Counted from the first letter of the stretch, positions 30,108 to 39,449 are shown. The stretch: DNA of 46,044 nucleotides from Actinomycetes bacterium (GCA_021801795.1 JAJYXR010000037.1:1-46044); one strand, 5' to 3'. Numbers and translations are program-made. The notes: a model not told the origin generated them from the sequence alone.

Positions 30108-32663
30108 TCAGCCGAACCAGCCCACCACGTCGACTATCACGTCGGCAGAGCCCGAGTTATTCCTGAAGCTCACGTATCCTGTAGCCGCGATCTGCACCAC
30201 GACCATGTTCGCGACTGTCTCGCCACCGGACCAGTTCAGGTCCGACGTGGCGGGAGGCGATGAGGTGGAGGGATACGCGACGAGGAAGGACGCTGCGTCG
30301 GTGCCGGTCACGGTGACGTTCGCTATCAGGGCCACCGCGCCGCTCCCCGGGATGCCTCCCTCCCCGGCCACCTTCACCGTGAGGATCTCCCCCGATGGGG
30401 TGAGGCTATAGCCGGTGCACTGGTCGTCGATACCGGAGACGGACGTAGGCCTGGTATCGCAAATCCGGGTCGGCGGCAGGGGGTTCATCTGGCTGCCGAT
30501 GCCCGTGGTGAAGTAGCCGGAGGCGTCCACGACTATCCCGGGGCTGCCCGAGGAGGTGTACACATCTACCGAACCGTTCGCGCCCAGCGGAACCACCACC
30601 CTGTTGGCCACTATCTGGCCCGTGTGGTAGTTCACGTTCGAAGCCACCGGTGGGCTCTCGCCGGCAGGGTAGACGCTTAAGAACCCGGGCGTGGACGCGT
30701 CCACCGCGGTCACGTTCAGCACCACAGCGCTCACACCGGCTGCAGGTATGGAGCCCTGGCCCTCCACCGGCACCGTGATGCTGGTGCCCGGCGCGGTGGA
30801 CATCCCTGTGCAGGGCGTGGTGTAGCTGACGTCCACCCGGGTGTCACACAGGCGCGACGGCGAAGGCTCGATCGGCTCGAAGAGGCCCGCCGGGACAGAG
30901 GTGCCGGAGGTGACGTAGCCCTCCACGTCGACCACCACGTTCGTGGCAGTACCCGATCCGTTGAATACGGTCACCTGCCCCGATGCACCCAGCGGTACGC
31001 TTACGAGGTTCGGGACTATGTCGTAGGCGCCGAAGTTCAGGCTGGACGCCAACGGCCGGTAGGCACCGGCTGGGTAGACGGTGAGGAAGCCGCCGTACCC
31101 ACCGGAGAGGGCGGTGACGTTCAGCAGGACGCTCGAAGCACCCGAGGATGGTACTCCTCTGGTCCCGGCCACCTGTATGTCCAGAGAGGAGCAGGCCTGC
31201 AGGGTCTGTCCCGCATAGGGCTCCCCCGAGCCGGCCCTCGTGTCGGCGATCCGTGCGGGTGTAAGCGGAACGTAGCCGCCCGAGGCAGGTGTGGGTGCCG
31301 GCGATCCGAAGTCGAACCCATCGGAGCAGTTCTCGCCTGTAGACGATGTGCCATTCGGCGTCGTCACGGATACAGCCACCTCCCCGCCCTCGGGCACCGC
31401 GGGCGTGACTGCCGTGATTAGGGTGTCGGAGGAGACCGAGAAGCTCTGCGCGGCGTAGCTGCCGAAATGGACCGCGCTGGCAGAGCTGAATCCTGCACCC
31501 GTGATGGAAACCGATGTACCACCCGAGGTCGGCCCCGAGGGTGGCGATACGGAGGTGACCACCGGTGCAGGCGGCCCCGGGGGGCTGGTGCCGAAGCCGA
31601 CCCCGCCTACGTAGAGCTGGCGCGCTCCGCCACAGGAGTACGACGTGCATCCCGATGTCCAGGCAGCGTAGGCCATCCACCATCGACCCTCGGGGTCCTC
31701 GACCAGGCTCGCGCCTGCCGGACCTGCGACGTCTCCGTAGGAGCTGAGGATGGGTCCCTCCTGGGTCTGGTAGCAGGGGCCTGCCGGACCGCTGCACAGA
31801 GCGTAGCCCTCGGCGTAGCCCGACGAGTCCCACTGTCCCCCCGAGAAGAACAGGTAGTAGGTGCCGTTCACCAGCACCATGTCTGGGTTCTCCACCGTGG
31901 TCTCCCATGGGTAGGACACGGTGTTCTGGTCGAAGATGTCGGTGGGGGGACCTGCCAGCCCCAGGCCGTTCGAGTCGAGCGGCGCCGACCATATGTGTGC
32001 TGGCTGGCTGGAGGATCCGTCGTTCGACTTCCACTGGAGCCAGGCCTGACCGTCTGCGTCGACGAAGGGGCTCGGGTCGATCGAGCCCCCGTAGCTCACC
32101 TGGCAGATCATGGGACCGGTGGAGGTGTCCCTGAATGGCCCCTCTGGGTTCGTGGCCGTCGCCACGCTTATGCAGTAGTGGCCGTTCGCGCTGTCCACCG
32201 CGTCGTAGTACATGACGTAGACGCCGTCGTCTAGGAACACTCCAGGCGATGTCTGGGTGTTCCTCTCCTCCCAGCCAGGTGGGTCGGGAAGTGCGCTCGA
32301 GCCGTAGTCCTGCCCGGTTATGGTCTGCCAGCCAGATGTCGGGAGGGGTGATGTGAGGACCCCGATGTAGTTACCCCAGGTGGTTCCGGTGGTGTACATG
32401 TAGTAGGTGGAGCCGAAAAGGGTGATGTCGGGATCGGGCGCATCTGCGGGGTAGGCAGGAGACGGCATCTCGGCCACCTCGGGCACCGGCGCTGCCTGGG
32501 ACCTCGGCGCCGACGCAGCCGCCATCGGGGTGGATACAGCACCCAGGGAGGCGAAGCATCCGGTGGCGAGGGTGGTAACGGACAGTGCCAGCAGACGGAC
32601 ATGCCCGAGGCTGGAAGAGGTCCTCGTGGTCCTCGTGGTCGGTGATCTGGTTCCGGGGCGCAT
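30108..32663 (-). CDS. Secreted glycoside hydrolase family 43 protein with IPT/TIG domain and three DTR repeats
   Basis: 851 residues. The signal sequence spans about 22-50 (LLALSVTTLATGCFASLGA, a weak lipobox). The GH43 five-blade propeller covers about 65-375, with the catalytic base in ADAPDPDITLFGSTYYMY, the modulating Asp in GGSIDPSPFVDADGQAWLQW, and the acid Glu in WETTVENPDMVLVNGTYYLFFSGG. An IPT/TIG domain follows at about 378-465. Three repeats of about 125 residues come next, each with an xRxxDTR opening, an SxVxLNVTA strand and a final VVVDVxGY segment. The enzyme probably hydrolyses arabinan or xylan-type glycans outside the cell. The repeats likely mediate cell-surface or glycan attachment. 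Confidence 0.87.
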   Translation of the reverse strand: MRPGTRSPTTRTTRTSSSLGHVRLLALSVTTLATGCFASLGAVSTPMAAASAPRSQAAPVPEVAEMPSPAYPADAPDPDITLFGSTYYMYTTGTTWGNYIGVLTSPLPTSGWQTITGQDYGSSALPDPPGWEERNTQTSPGVFLDDGVYVMYYDAVDSANGHYCISVATATNPEGPFRDTSTGPMICQVSYGGSIDPSPFVDADGQAWLQWKSNDGSSSQPAHIWSAPLDSNGLGLAGPPTDIFDQNTVSYPWETTVENPDMVLVNGTYYLFFSGGQWDSSGYAEGYALCSGPAGPCYQTQEGPILSSYGDVAGPAGASLVEDPEGRWWMAYAAWTSGCTSYSCGGARQLYVGGVGFGTSPPGPPAPVVTSVSPPSGPTSGGTSVSITGAGFSSASAVHFGSYAAQSFSVSSDTLITAVTPAVPEGGEVAVSVTTPNGTSSTGENCSDGFDFGSPAPTPASGGYVPLTPARIADTRAGSGEPYAGQTLQACSSLDIQVAGTRGVPSSGASSVLLNVTALSGGYGGFLTVYPAGAYRPLASSLNFGAYDIVPNLVSVPLGASGQVTVFNGSGTATNVVVDVEGYVTSGTSVPAGLFEPIEPSPSRLCDTRVDVSYTTPCTGMSTAPGTSITVPVEGQGSIPAAGVSAVVLNVTAVDASTPGFLSVYPAGESPPVASNVNYHTGQIVANRVVVPLGANGSVDVYTSSGSPGIVVDASGYFTTGIGSQMNPLPPTRICDTRPTSVSGIDDQCTGYSLTPSGEILTVKVAGEGGIPGSGAVALIANVTVTGTDAASFLVAYPSTSSPPATSDLNWSGGETVANMVVVQIAATGYVSFRNNSGSADVIVDVVGWFG

Positions 32664-32674
32664 GTGGGCAGTGC

Positions 32675-33184
32675 CTAGGCCTCGTTATCCTCGCGCAGGC
32701 TCTGCATCCGAGGCTCTTCCTGCTCCGGCTCTGCATCCGAGGAGCCGCCTGCGCTGCTTATCTGCACGAAGGCCAGGCGGATCTGGTTCAGCGCCTGCAC
32801 GAGGGAATGCTCGGCCTCACCCAGCCTGCCGGTCAAACCCTCGACCAGGGCCCCCATGGCGTCGATCGCGAGCCGCGCTGCGTCTAGACCCGGTGGCCGC
32901 GCGGACAGGTGCAGGGCAGCCAGCTCGAACAGCCCGTAGGCATGGTTAGCCACCACCACGCTGGGCGGGGTGGACAGGAGCTGGGTGCGCAGCTGGTCGA
33001 TCTCGGCCATCTCGGCTTCGGTGGGATGGCCGTCGGCATCATCGGGGCGTCGACTCCTACTCCCAGGGGAGCTCGCGGCAGGCTCGCCCGCCCGGCTGGG
33101 GGCCCGCTCGGGGGCCCGCTCGGGAGGCTGCTCCGGCTGGCGTCGTACGGGTCTCTCGCCTCCGGGTGTCCATAGTGTGCTCAC
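32675..33184 (-). CDS. Conserved hypothetical protein divergent from infC
   Basis: 169 residues from a GTG. Residues 1-55 are Pro/Arg/Glu-rich and disordered. Residues 58-145 form a conserved helical block: IDQLRTQLLSTPPSVVVANHAYGLFELAALHLS, then AARLAIDAMGALVEGLTGRLGE and ALNQIRLAFVQI. The pattern resembles DUF1844-type proteins found next to infC in some actinobacteria. The tail is acidic. No function is known. It starts 11 bp after the GH43 start codon, which points the same way, so read-through from this gene into GH43 is possible. Confidence 0.75.
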   Translation of the reverse strand: MSTLWTPGGERPVRRQPEQPPERAPERAPSRAGEPAASSPGSRSRRPDDADGHPTEAEMAEIDQLRTQLLSTPPSVVVANHAYGLFELAALHLSARPPGLDAARLAIDAMGALVEGLTGRLGEAEHSLVQALNQIRLAFVQISSAGGSSDAEPEQEEPRMQSLREDNEA

Positions 33185-33334
33185 GCCTGGTAGCGTAGGC
33201 GAAGAGCAACAGGGAAAGCGGGGTAATGCCGTCCAAGCGCCCCCACCCGGCCACGGCTAGTCATGAGTGCGCCGGGTTCCACGGCGGGCCCGTAGGGGCC
33301 GGCATGGGCGGCATTCCCGCTCTCGGTAGAGGTT

Positions 33335-33348
33335 CCGGGGAAACCCGG
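33335..33348 (+). promoter_or_regulatory. Hairpin in the infC leader
   Basis: CCGGG-GAAA-CCCGG forms a 5-bp all-GC stem with a GNRA tetraloop, 12 bases upstream of the infC Shine-Dalgarno. Leader control of infC-rpmI-rplT operons is well known, so an attenuator or protein-binding site is plausible. Confidence 0.4.
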
Positions 33349-33372
33349 TGCCAGGAAATGGGAGGATGCCGC

Positions 33373-34077
33373 ATCGCCACCGCCACGACCACGAGCGAGC
33401 CTCGTATAAATGACCGTATCCGAGCGCGAGAGGTGCGCCTAGTCGACCACGACGGCGGCCAGCTGGGGATAAAGCCCCTCCCGGAGGCCTTGGCCATAGC
33501 GCGCCAGGCCGACCTGGACCTGGTCGAGGTGGCGCCGACGGCTAACCCGCCGGTGTGCCGGATCATGGATTACGGCAAGTACAAGTTCGACGCGGCCCAA
33601 CGGGCCAAGGAGTCGAGGCGTAAGGCCAGTAACGTCGGGATAAAGGAGATGAAGTACAGGCCGAAGATCGGTCCTGGCGACTTCGAGACGAAGACCCGGC
33701 TGGTCTCCAGGTTCCTGGCCGAAGGCCACAAGGTGAAGGTGACCATCATGTTCAGGGGCAGGGAGGTATACCACCCGGAGCTCGGCAAGCGGATACTCGA
33801 TCGGATCGCCGAACACGTAGATGGCAGCGCCCGCATCGAGTCCGAGGCGCGGCTCGACGGTCGTAACATGGTCATGGTCCTGGCACCTGACAAGCGAGCT
33901 CGTCAGTCAGCCGCCGCTCGGGCCTCCCACGACGAGGTTCTACGGGACGCTGGCGTGCAGGAAGGACCGGAAGAAGCCGGTGACCAACCGACCGAGGAAG
34001 CTCGTGACGAAGCGAGCACCACGGGGCTCGGGTTGGCGGATGGCCCGGATCAGGGATCCGGATCAGGAGGGAACTGA
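33373..34077 (+). CDS. infC: Translation initiation factor IF-3
   Basis: 234 residues, probably starting at ATC 33373: GGAGG (33361-33365) lies seven bases upstream, and the conserved body begins soon after ([17 protein letters not shown]). An in-frame ATG at 33358 would precede the GGAGG and lacks its own site. ATT/ATC/ATA starts are a known feature of infC, used for autoregulation. The N domain, linker ([18 protein letters not shown]) and C domain ([24 protein letters not shown]) are complete. About 45 acidic Gly/Glu/Asp residues extend the C-terminus. First gene of infC-rpmI-rplT. Confidence 0.95.
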   Translation: MATATTTSEPRINDRIRAREVRLVDHDGGQLGIKPLPEALAIARQADLDLVEVAPTANPPVCRIMDYGKYKFDAAQRAKESRRKASNVGIKEMKYRPKIGPGDFETKTRLVSRFLAEGHKVKVTIMFRGREVYHPELGKRILDRIAEHVDGSARIESEARLDGRNMVMVLAPDKRARQSAAARASHDEVLRDAGVQEGPEEAGDQPTEEARDEASTTGLGLADGPDQGSGSGGN

Positions 34078-34081
34078 AGAG

Positions 34082-34276
34082 ATGCCGAAGATGAAGACAG
34101 ACAGGGGCGCAGCCAAGCGCTTCAAGGTGACTGGCACGGGTCGTCTGCGCCGGAGGCAGGCCATGCGCTCCCACCTGCTCGAGAAGAAGCCATCCAAGCG
34201 CACGAGGCGCCTCGGGCGCGAGGTGGATCTCGCACCGGCGGACATGCGCCAGGTGAAGCGCCTTCTCGGCCGTTGA
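34082..34276 (+). CDS. rpmI: 50S ribosomal protein L35
   Basis: 64 residues, starting [20 protein letters not shown], a typical bL35 sequence, and ending [11 protein letters not shown]. It starts four bases after the infC stop, with GGAGGGAAC inside the infC 3' end as ribosome site. Structural protein of the large subunit. Confidence 0.97.
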   Translation: MPKMKTDRGAAKRFKVTGTGRLRRRQAMRSHLLEKKPSKRTRRLGREVDLAPADMRQVKRLLGR

Positions 34277-34364
34277 GTCAGGCAGGCGAGCCGCCGCCGG
34301 CGTTCGAGGACAGTCGAATAGCCGGTTCTAGACAGCCAAACAGCCAAAGGAAAAGGAGAGAGTC

Positions 34365-34754
34365 ATGGCCAGGGTGAAGCGAGCCGCTAATGGGCGTAAG
34401 CATCGCGGTGCCGTTCTGGAGCAGGCACAGGGGTACTACGGGAATCGCTCCAGGAGCTTTCGTTCCGCGAACGAGGCGGTCATGCACGCGATGCAGTATG
34501 CCTACCGGGACCGCCGTGCACGCAAGGGAGACTTTCGCAGGCTCTGGATCCAGCGTATAAACGCTGCTGCCAGGCAGAACGGCTCGAGCTACAGCCGGAT
34601 GGTGGCAGGGCTGAAGATGGCAGAGGTCGACGTCGACCGCAGGCTCCTGGCGGACCTGGCCGTGAACGATCCCCAGGCCTTCTCCGCTCTGGCAGAGGTG
34701 GCACGCGGGGCGCTCGAGGCGGCCGGCGCGTCTGCAGGGGAGCGCGCCTCCTGA
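34365..34754 (+). CDS. rplT: 50S ribosomal protein L20
   Basis: 129 residues starting [20 protein letters not shown], with [22 protein letters not shown], standard for bL20. It is preceded by AAAAGGAGAGAG. L20 is an early assembly protein and often represses its own operon. The last ten residues are Ala/Gly-rich. Its TGA overlaps the probable CTG start of the methyltransferase gene. Confidence 0.97.
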   Translation: MARVKRAANGRKHRGAVLEQAQGYYGNRSRSFRSANEAVMHAMQYAYRDRRARKGDFRRLWIQRINAAARQNGSSYSRMVAGLKMAEVDVDRRLLADLAVNDPQAFSALAEVARGALEAAGASAGERAS

Positions 34755-35551
34755 GCAGCCAGCTCGGATTCCGTCACCAGAGGGTCCAGAGGGTTCGCCG
34801 TCTCCTGAACCGCCGGAGCGTCCGTCACCAGGAGAGGGCCTTCGTGATAGAGGGAACGAAGCTCACGGCCGGTGCCCTTGACGATGGGGCGGAGATAGAG
34901 ACAGTCATGCTCGCCGCGGGCTCTGGCCAGGAAACCGGACTGCGGTCGCTGGCGGAAGCTGCCATGTCGAGAGGAGCCAGGGTCTTCGAGATGGCTCCTG
35001 GCGTCATGGAGCGGGTAGCTGGCACCGTCACGCCCCAGCCCGTGCTGGCTGTCGCCAGGATGCCTGGTACCACCCTGGAGGAGCTGGCCTCGGCGTCCTT
35101 TCTCCTGGTATGCGTCGAGATGCGCGATCCGGGGAACCTGGGTGCACTGATTCGGGTGGCGGATGCCTCGGGCGCCGACGGGGTGATCTGCTGTGGCGGG
35201 ACCGCCGATCCCTACAACCCTAAGGCAGTAAGGGCGGCAGCAGGAGCGGTCCTGCACCTGCCGGTCGTCATCGAGGGGGCGGCCGACGCGTCCCTCGCCA
35301 AGCTCGGGGAGCTCGGGTTCAGGAGGTTCGGCACTGCCGCACGGGGTGGTCTCGGATACGAGGATGTCAGCTGGAACGGGCGCATAGGCCTGGTCTTCGG
35401 CAACGAGGGTTCAGGCCTTCCTGATGTGCTCGCCAGCTGCATAGATGGGCTGGTGAGCATACCGATGGCCGGTAAGGCCGAGTCGCTCAACGTGGCGGCG
35501 GCAGCGGCGGTCATCTGCTTCGAGGCGCTCCGGCAGCGCTCTAGGGTATAG
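34751..35551 (+). CDS. SpoU/TrmH-family RNA 2'-O-methyltransferase (probable CTG start)
   Basis: 266 residues if started at CTG 34751. The SPOUT motifs are [36 protein letters not shown] and [22 protein letters not shown], the AdoMet-binding knot of rRNA 2'-O-ribose methyltransferases such as TsnR/RlmB. The first standard start in frame is GTG 34844. The 31 codons before it encode [14 protein letters not shown] and RHQERAF, the usual N-terminal RNA-binding segment of this family, so the gene must begin further upstream. CTG at 34751 has GGGGAG eight bases upstream and overlaps the rplT stop (CTGA). Its place between rplT and pheS is common in actinobacteria. Confidence 0.88.
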   Translation: MSSQLGFRHQRVQRVRRLLNRRSVRHQERAFVIEGTKLTAGALDDGAEIETVMLAAGSGQETGLRSLAEAAMSRGARVFEMAPGVMERVAGTVTPQPVLAVARMPGTTLEELASASFLLVCVEMRDPGNLGALIRVADASGADGVICCGGTADPYNPKAVRAAAGAVLHLPVVIEGAADASLAKLGELGFRRFGTAARGGLGYEDVSWNGRIGLVFGNEGSGLPDVLASCIDGLVSIPMAGKAESLNVAAAAAVICFEALRQRSRV

Positions 35552-35580
35552 GCAGTGAACCACCTCAGCGACCACGAGAG

Positions 35581-35610
35581 ATGCGGGACCGGGACATGCG
35601 GGACCGGGAC
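35581..35610 (+). repeat. 15-bp perfect tandem duplication at the pheS start
   Basis: ATGCGGGACCGGGAC occurs twice head to tail and is followed by a third ATG. It creates three in-frame start codons (35581, 35596, 35611) and the peptide MRDRDMRDRDM. Confidence 0.95.
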
Positions 35611-36774
35611 ATGGTGACGCGACAGGACCTGGACGCTGCCGTAGCGCAAGCCCTGGTGCGCGTCGCGTCCGTCGACTCGGTACAGGACCTGAAAGCTGTA
35701 GATCAGGAGCTTCTCGGAAAGTCCTCGTTCTTCGCCGAGGCCAGCCGCGCTATCGGCAGGCTCGATCCCTCTGACCGTAAGGAAGCCGGCCGACGGCTCC
35801 AGGAAGCTCGCACACGCCTGGAGCAGGCATTGGCCGAGCGCTACAAAGTGCTGAGCCGCCTGGAGCGCGAGAAGCGCTTGTCAGACGAGCGGATGGACTT
35901 GAGCGAGATAATGCTCGCGGCCCGTCCCGATGGGCAGGAATGGGTGGCAGCCTCACTGGGGTCGGGACTCGTGGCGGCGGGGGCACTTCGACCAGACAAG
36001 GCTACGGAGGCTGCAGTACCTGCTGTGGCGCACGTAGGTGCGGTACTGCCGCCGGGGCAGATCCACCTGGTCCAGAGAACCCGGGACGAGCTGGAAGACG
36101 TCTTCGTCGGGATGGGATTCGTGGTGGTGGAAGGTCCGGAGGTGGAGACCGACTGGTATAACTTCGAGGCCCTCAACATACCGCCGGCTCATCCCGCACG
36201 CGGGATGTGGGATACCTTCTACCTCGACCTGGGGGACCCCGAGACGCTCCTTCTGCGCACCCACACCTCACCTGTCCAGGTCAGGCTGATGCAGAGCCAG
36301 CCACCTCCTCTCTTCGCGGTCATGCCCGGCCGGTGCTACCGGCGGGACACGCCTGATGCCAGGCACCTGCCTTCCTTCCACCAGGTGGAAGGGCTGGTGG
36401 TGGACAGGGGTATCAGCTTCGCAGACCTGGCTGGCACCATCGAGACCTTCACGACGGCATACTTCGGGCCAGACATCCATTCGCGCCTGCGTCCCGCATA
36501 TTTTCCCTTCACCGAGCCCTCTGCTGAGTTCGAGGTGACCTGCACCATATGCCGGGGCGATGGCTGCAGGACCTGTTCCCACACCGGATGGATCGAGCTG
36601 GGAGGCTGCGGGATGGTGGATCCCGCGGTGTTCGCGTCCGTAGGGCTCGATCCGGAGGAGTGGACCGGCTTAGCGTTCGGGTTCGGCATCGACCGCTGCG
36701 CGCAGATGCGCCATGAAATCCCGGACATGCGCTCCCTTCTGGATAACGACGTGCGCTTTTTGACTCGGGTATAG
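35581..36774 (+). CDS. pheS: Phenylalanine-tRNA ligase alpha subunit
   Basis: 397 residues from the first ATG; starts at 35596 and 35611 are equally possible because of the tandem duplication. The N-terminal coiled coil spans about 12-100. Class II motif 1 lies around MGFVVVEGPEVETDWYNFEALNIPPAHPARGMWDTFYL, motif 2 around CYRRDTPDARHLPSFHQVEGLVVD, and motif 3 in GLAFGFGIDRCAQMRHEIPD. A Cys cluster CTICRGDGCRTCSHTGW precedes motif 3, as in many actinobacterial PheS. It forms an alpha2-beta2 enzyme with pheT, 22 bases downstream. Confidence 0.96.
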   Translation: MRDRDMRDRDMVTRQDLDAAVAQALVRVASVDSVQDLKAVDQELLGKSSFFAEASRAIGRLDPSDRKEAGRRLQEARTRLEQALAERYKVLSRLEREKRLSDERMDLSEIMLAARPDGQEWVAASLGSGLVAAGALRPDKATEAAVPAVAHVGAVLPPGQIHLVQRTRDELEDVFVGMGFVVVEGPEVETDWYNFEALNIPPAHPARGMWDTFYLDLGDPETLLLRTHTSPVQVRLMQSQPPPLFAVMPGRCYRRDTPDARHLPSFHQVEGLVVDRGISFADLAGTIETFTTAYFGPDIHSRLRPAYFPFTEPSAEFEVTCTICRGDGCRTCSHTGWIELGGCGMVDPAVFASVGLDPEEWTGLAFGFGIDRCAQMRHEIPDMRSLLDNDVRFLTRV

Positions 36775-36796
36775 ACAGCGTAGGAAAGGCAGGCAG

Positions 36797-39412
36797 ATGC
36801 GAGTACCCGTGTCATGGTTGCGAGACTTCGCCCCATTCGACGAGGACGTGGAAGCCCTGGTGGCGAACCTGGACGATCTTGGCCTGGTGGTCGAGAGCGT
36901 GGAGCGCGTCGGCGAGGGACTGGCTGGCGTCAAGGTCGCGCGTGTCGCGCAGATCGCCCCTATCGATGGTGCCGACCAGATCAGGCGGGTGGTGGTCGAG
37001 GACGGCGACGGATCGGTAGAGGTGGTCTGCGGGGCATGGAACTTCGAGGTAGGCGACCTCGTTCCCCTGGCTACCATAGGCGCAGTCCTGCCCGGTGGGT
37101 TCGAGATCTCGCGCCGGAAGATGCGTGGGGTGGTGTCGAACGGAATGCTCTGCTCCATGAAGGAGCTCTCTCTGGGTGATGACCACGGCGGCATCCTCGT
37201 CCTCTCCGGCAGTGCCTTGCCGGGATCCGGGCACATAGAACCTGGGATGGATCTCGCGGAGGCGATCGGGATAGCCCCAGACGTGGTGCTGGATGTAGCC
37301 GTCGAGGCGAACCGTCCGGATGCCTGGTGCATGGCGGGCATCGCGCGTGACCTAGCCGCCCGCCTCAGGCTCCCCTTCGCCATTCCCGATCCGGGCTACG
37401 TGCCCATGTCGGAGTCCCCTGCACCCGCTCCTATCGAGCACCCGCAGGGGGGTCCCGAAGCCCCTTCGAGTGCCAGCGACGCGCTGACCAGGGGTGTGGG
37501 ACCTGCTCCCCATCTGGAGGTGCTCGATCCAGATCTCTGTCCGCGCTTCGTCGCGCAGATCATCACCGGCGTCAGCGTCGGCACATCTCCTCCATGGATT
37601 CAGAGGCGCCTCACCCTCGCTGGGATGCGACCCGTGAACAATGTGGTGGATGCATCGAACTACGTGATGCTGGAGCTCGGGCAGCCTACCCACCCATATG
37701 ACCTCGACCGGCTCGAGGGTCATGGTCTCCGCGTGCGTGCTGCCAGGCAGGGCGAGGCGGTGGTGACGCTCGACGGCGTGAGGAGGCAGATGGCCAGCAG
37801 GTCCGTGGGCCCGGGAGACGACATGCGCGACTGCGTGATCTGCGACCTAGCGGACCAGCCTGTCGGTATAGCGGGGATCATGGGCGGGGGGACCACGGAG
37901 ATAGATGCCTCCACGGAGAACGTCCTCCTCGAGGCCGCCTACTTCGCCCCGATGGCGGTAGCCCGTACCTCTAAGCGTCTGGCTCTGCGTACCGAGGCGT
38001 CAGCGCGCTTCGAACGGGGATGTGATCCATATGGCATAGACCGTGCTGTCGACCGGATCGTGGAGTTGGTAAGGCTTTCCTCCCCGGAGATCTACGCCAT
38101 GAGCGAAGCGCGATCCGAGACACGCGGGGAAGTCCCGTTGCCCGGAGTGATCGAGCTGCGCAGCGCGAGGGTGGGGGAGGTTCTCGGAACTCCTGTATCG
38201 GACTCCGAGATGGTCTCGCGCCTCACGGCGATCGGCTTCGGGTGCGAAGCGGCTGGCAACGGCGTCTTACGGGTGACCGTGCCCACCTTCAGGCCCGATA
38301 CCTCCAGGGAGATCGATGTGATCGAGGAGGTGGCGAGGCACCTCGGCTACTCCCGGCTCGCTAGGAAGCGCCCGGTGTCGCCAGGAGTGGGCCGGCTTAC
38401 CAGCTTCCAGGTCGAACGCAGGCGCATCAGAGGCCTCGTGGCCTCCATGGGAGCCCACGAGGCATGGACCAGCTCGCTCCTGGCTCCCGGCGACCATCGA
38501 ATGGCCTTGCTCGGCGACGAGCAGGTCGTGGTGGCCAACCCGCTCACGCCAGAGGAATCCGTGCTCAGGCGCAGCCTCCTGCCTGGGCTGATGAAGGCGT
38601 TAGTGTACAACGAGGAGAGGCGTCAGGGCTGGTTGCGTCTCTTCGAGATCGGCCATGTCTTCCCGATGCCCGATGCCTCCCGGCTGGCTGCAGCCAGTCT
38701 CCACGAGGGGGCTACACCCATCGACGAGCGCGAGGTTCTCGGCGTGCTGTTCGCATGGCCCGACGACGGAGTCGCTAGCGCGGTGGCGGGGTGGTCGGTC
38801 ATGGCGCACGCGCTGGGCGTCGAGTCGTTCCTTCGCTCGAAGGAGCCTGACGGACCTCCTCCGGGGTTGCACCCGACGCGCAGCGCCTGGATCGCGGCCC
38901 CAGCAGTGGGCTCTGGTTCGAGTGGGATCATCGGCAGCGTTGGCGAGGTGGATCCTGATGTTGCCGAGGCCTTCGGTATCGGGGCAACGCCCGGAGCCGT
39001 GGAGTCCTCACCGCGCCGGCGGATCGGCTGGCTGGAGGTAGACCTCAGGCTACTGGCCTGCACCGAGCGGCACTCCGCGAAGGCCAGGCCAGTCAGCCGC
39101 TTTCCATCCAGCGACCTCGACCTCGCCTTCGTCGTCCCCGAGGAGATCGATGCTGCCGACGTCGAGAAGGTTCTCAGGGAGGCAGGTGGCGAGATGCTGG
39201 AAGGCATCCACCTCTTCGACGTCTACCGGGGGAAAGGGGTGCCTCCGGGCACCAGAAGCCTCGCCTTCAGGCTCCGGTACTGCTCCCTAGAGCGCACCAT
39301 GACCGAAGCGGATCTGGTCGACCTGCGTCAGGCCTGCGTGGCCGCGGTGGAGCGCGCATACGGCGTCCACCTCCGTGGCGAGACTGGTGAACCCAGCGGA
39401 GAGCAGGCCTGA
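36797..39412 (+). CDS. pheT: Phenylalanine-tRNA ligase beta subunit
   Basis: 871 residues, slightly longer than usual. Domains in order: N-terminal segment MRVPVSWLRDFAPF; tRNA-binding OB domain at about 40-155 (VVCGAWNFEVGDLVPLATIGAVLPGG); B3/B4 editing domain from about 255 (MRPVNNVVDASNYVMLELGQPTHPYDLDRL); B5 around 435-515 (FRPDTSREIDVIEEVARHLGYSR); catalytic-like core; and the C-terminal FDX-ACB anticodon-binding domain (FPSSDLDLAFVVPEEIDAADV...). All expected parts are intact. Some Pro/Ser-rich linker lies near 200-235. No obvious terminator follows. Confidence 0.96.
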   Translation: MRVPVSWLRDFAPFDEDVEALVANLDDLGLVVESVERVGEGLAGVKVARVAQIAPIDGADQIRRVVVEDGDGSVEVVCGAWNFEVGDLVPLATIGAVLPGGFEISRRKMRGVVSNGMLCSMKELSLGDDHGGILVLSGSALPGSGHIEPGMDLAEAIGIAPDVVLDVAVEANRPDAWCMAGIARDLAARLRLPFAIPDPGYVPMSESPAPAPIEHPQGGPEAPSSASDALTRGVGPAPHLEVLDPDLCPRFVAQIITGVSVGTSPPWIQRRLTLAGMRPVNNVVDASNYVMLELGQPTHPYDLDRLEGHGLRVRAARQGEAVVTLDGVRRQMASRSVGPGDDMRDCVICDLADQPVGIAGIMGGGTTEIDASTENVLLEAAYFAPMAVARTSKRLALRTEASARFERGCDPYGIDRAVDRIVELVRLSSPEIYAMSEARSETRGEVPLPGVIELRSARVGEVLGTPVSDSEMVSRLTAIGFGCEAAGNGVLRVTVPTFRPDTSREIDVIEEVARHLGYSRLARKRPVSPGVGRLTSFQVERRRIRGLVASMGAHEAWTSSLLAPGDHRMALLGDEQVVVANPLTPEESVLRRSLLPGLMKALVYNEERRQGWLRLFEIGHVFPMPDASRLAAASLHEGATPIDEREVLGVLFAWPDDGVASAVAGWSVMAHALGVESFLRSKEPDGPPPGLHPTRSAWIAAPAVGSGSSGIIGSVGEVDPDVAEAFGIGATPGAVESSPRRRIGWLEVDLRLLACTERHSAKARPVSRFPSSDLDLAFVVPEEIDAADVEKVLREAGGEMLEGIHLFDVYRGKGVPPGTRSLAFRLRYCSLERTMTEADLVDLRQACVAAVERAYGVHLRGETGEPSGEQA

Positions 39413-39420
39413 CGAGGCGC

Positions 39421-39449
39421 TTGACCGTCGATTGTCGACTGGATAAGGT
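39421..39449 (+). promoter_or_regulatory. Promoter of the giant YD-repeat gene
   Basis: TTGACC (39421-39426) and TAAGGT (39444-39449) are separated by 17 bases, an actinobacterial sigma-A-type promoter and the best -35/-10 pair I see in the window. It would give a leader of about 128 nt. Confidence 0.55.
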
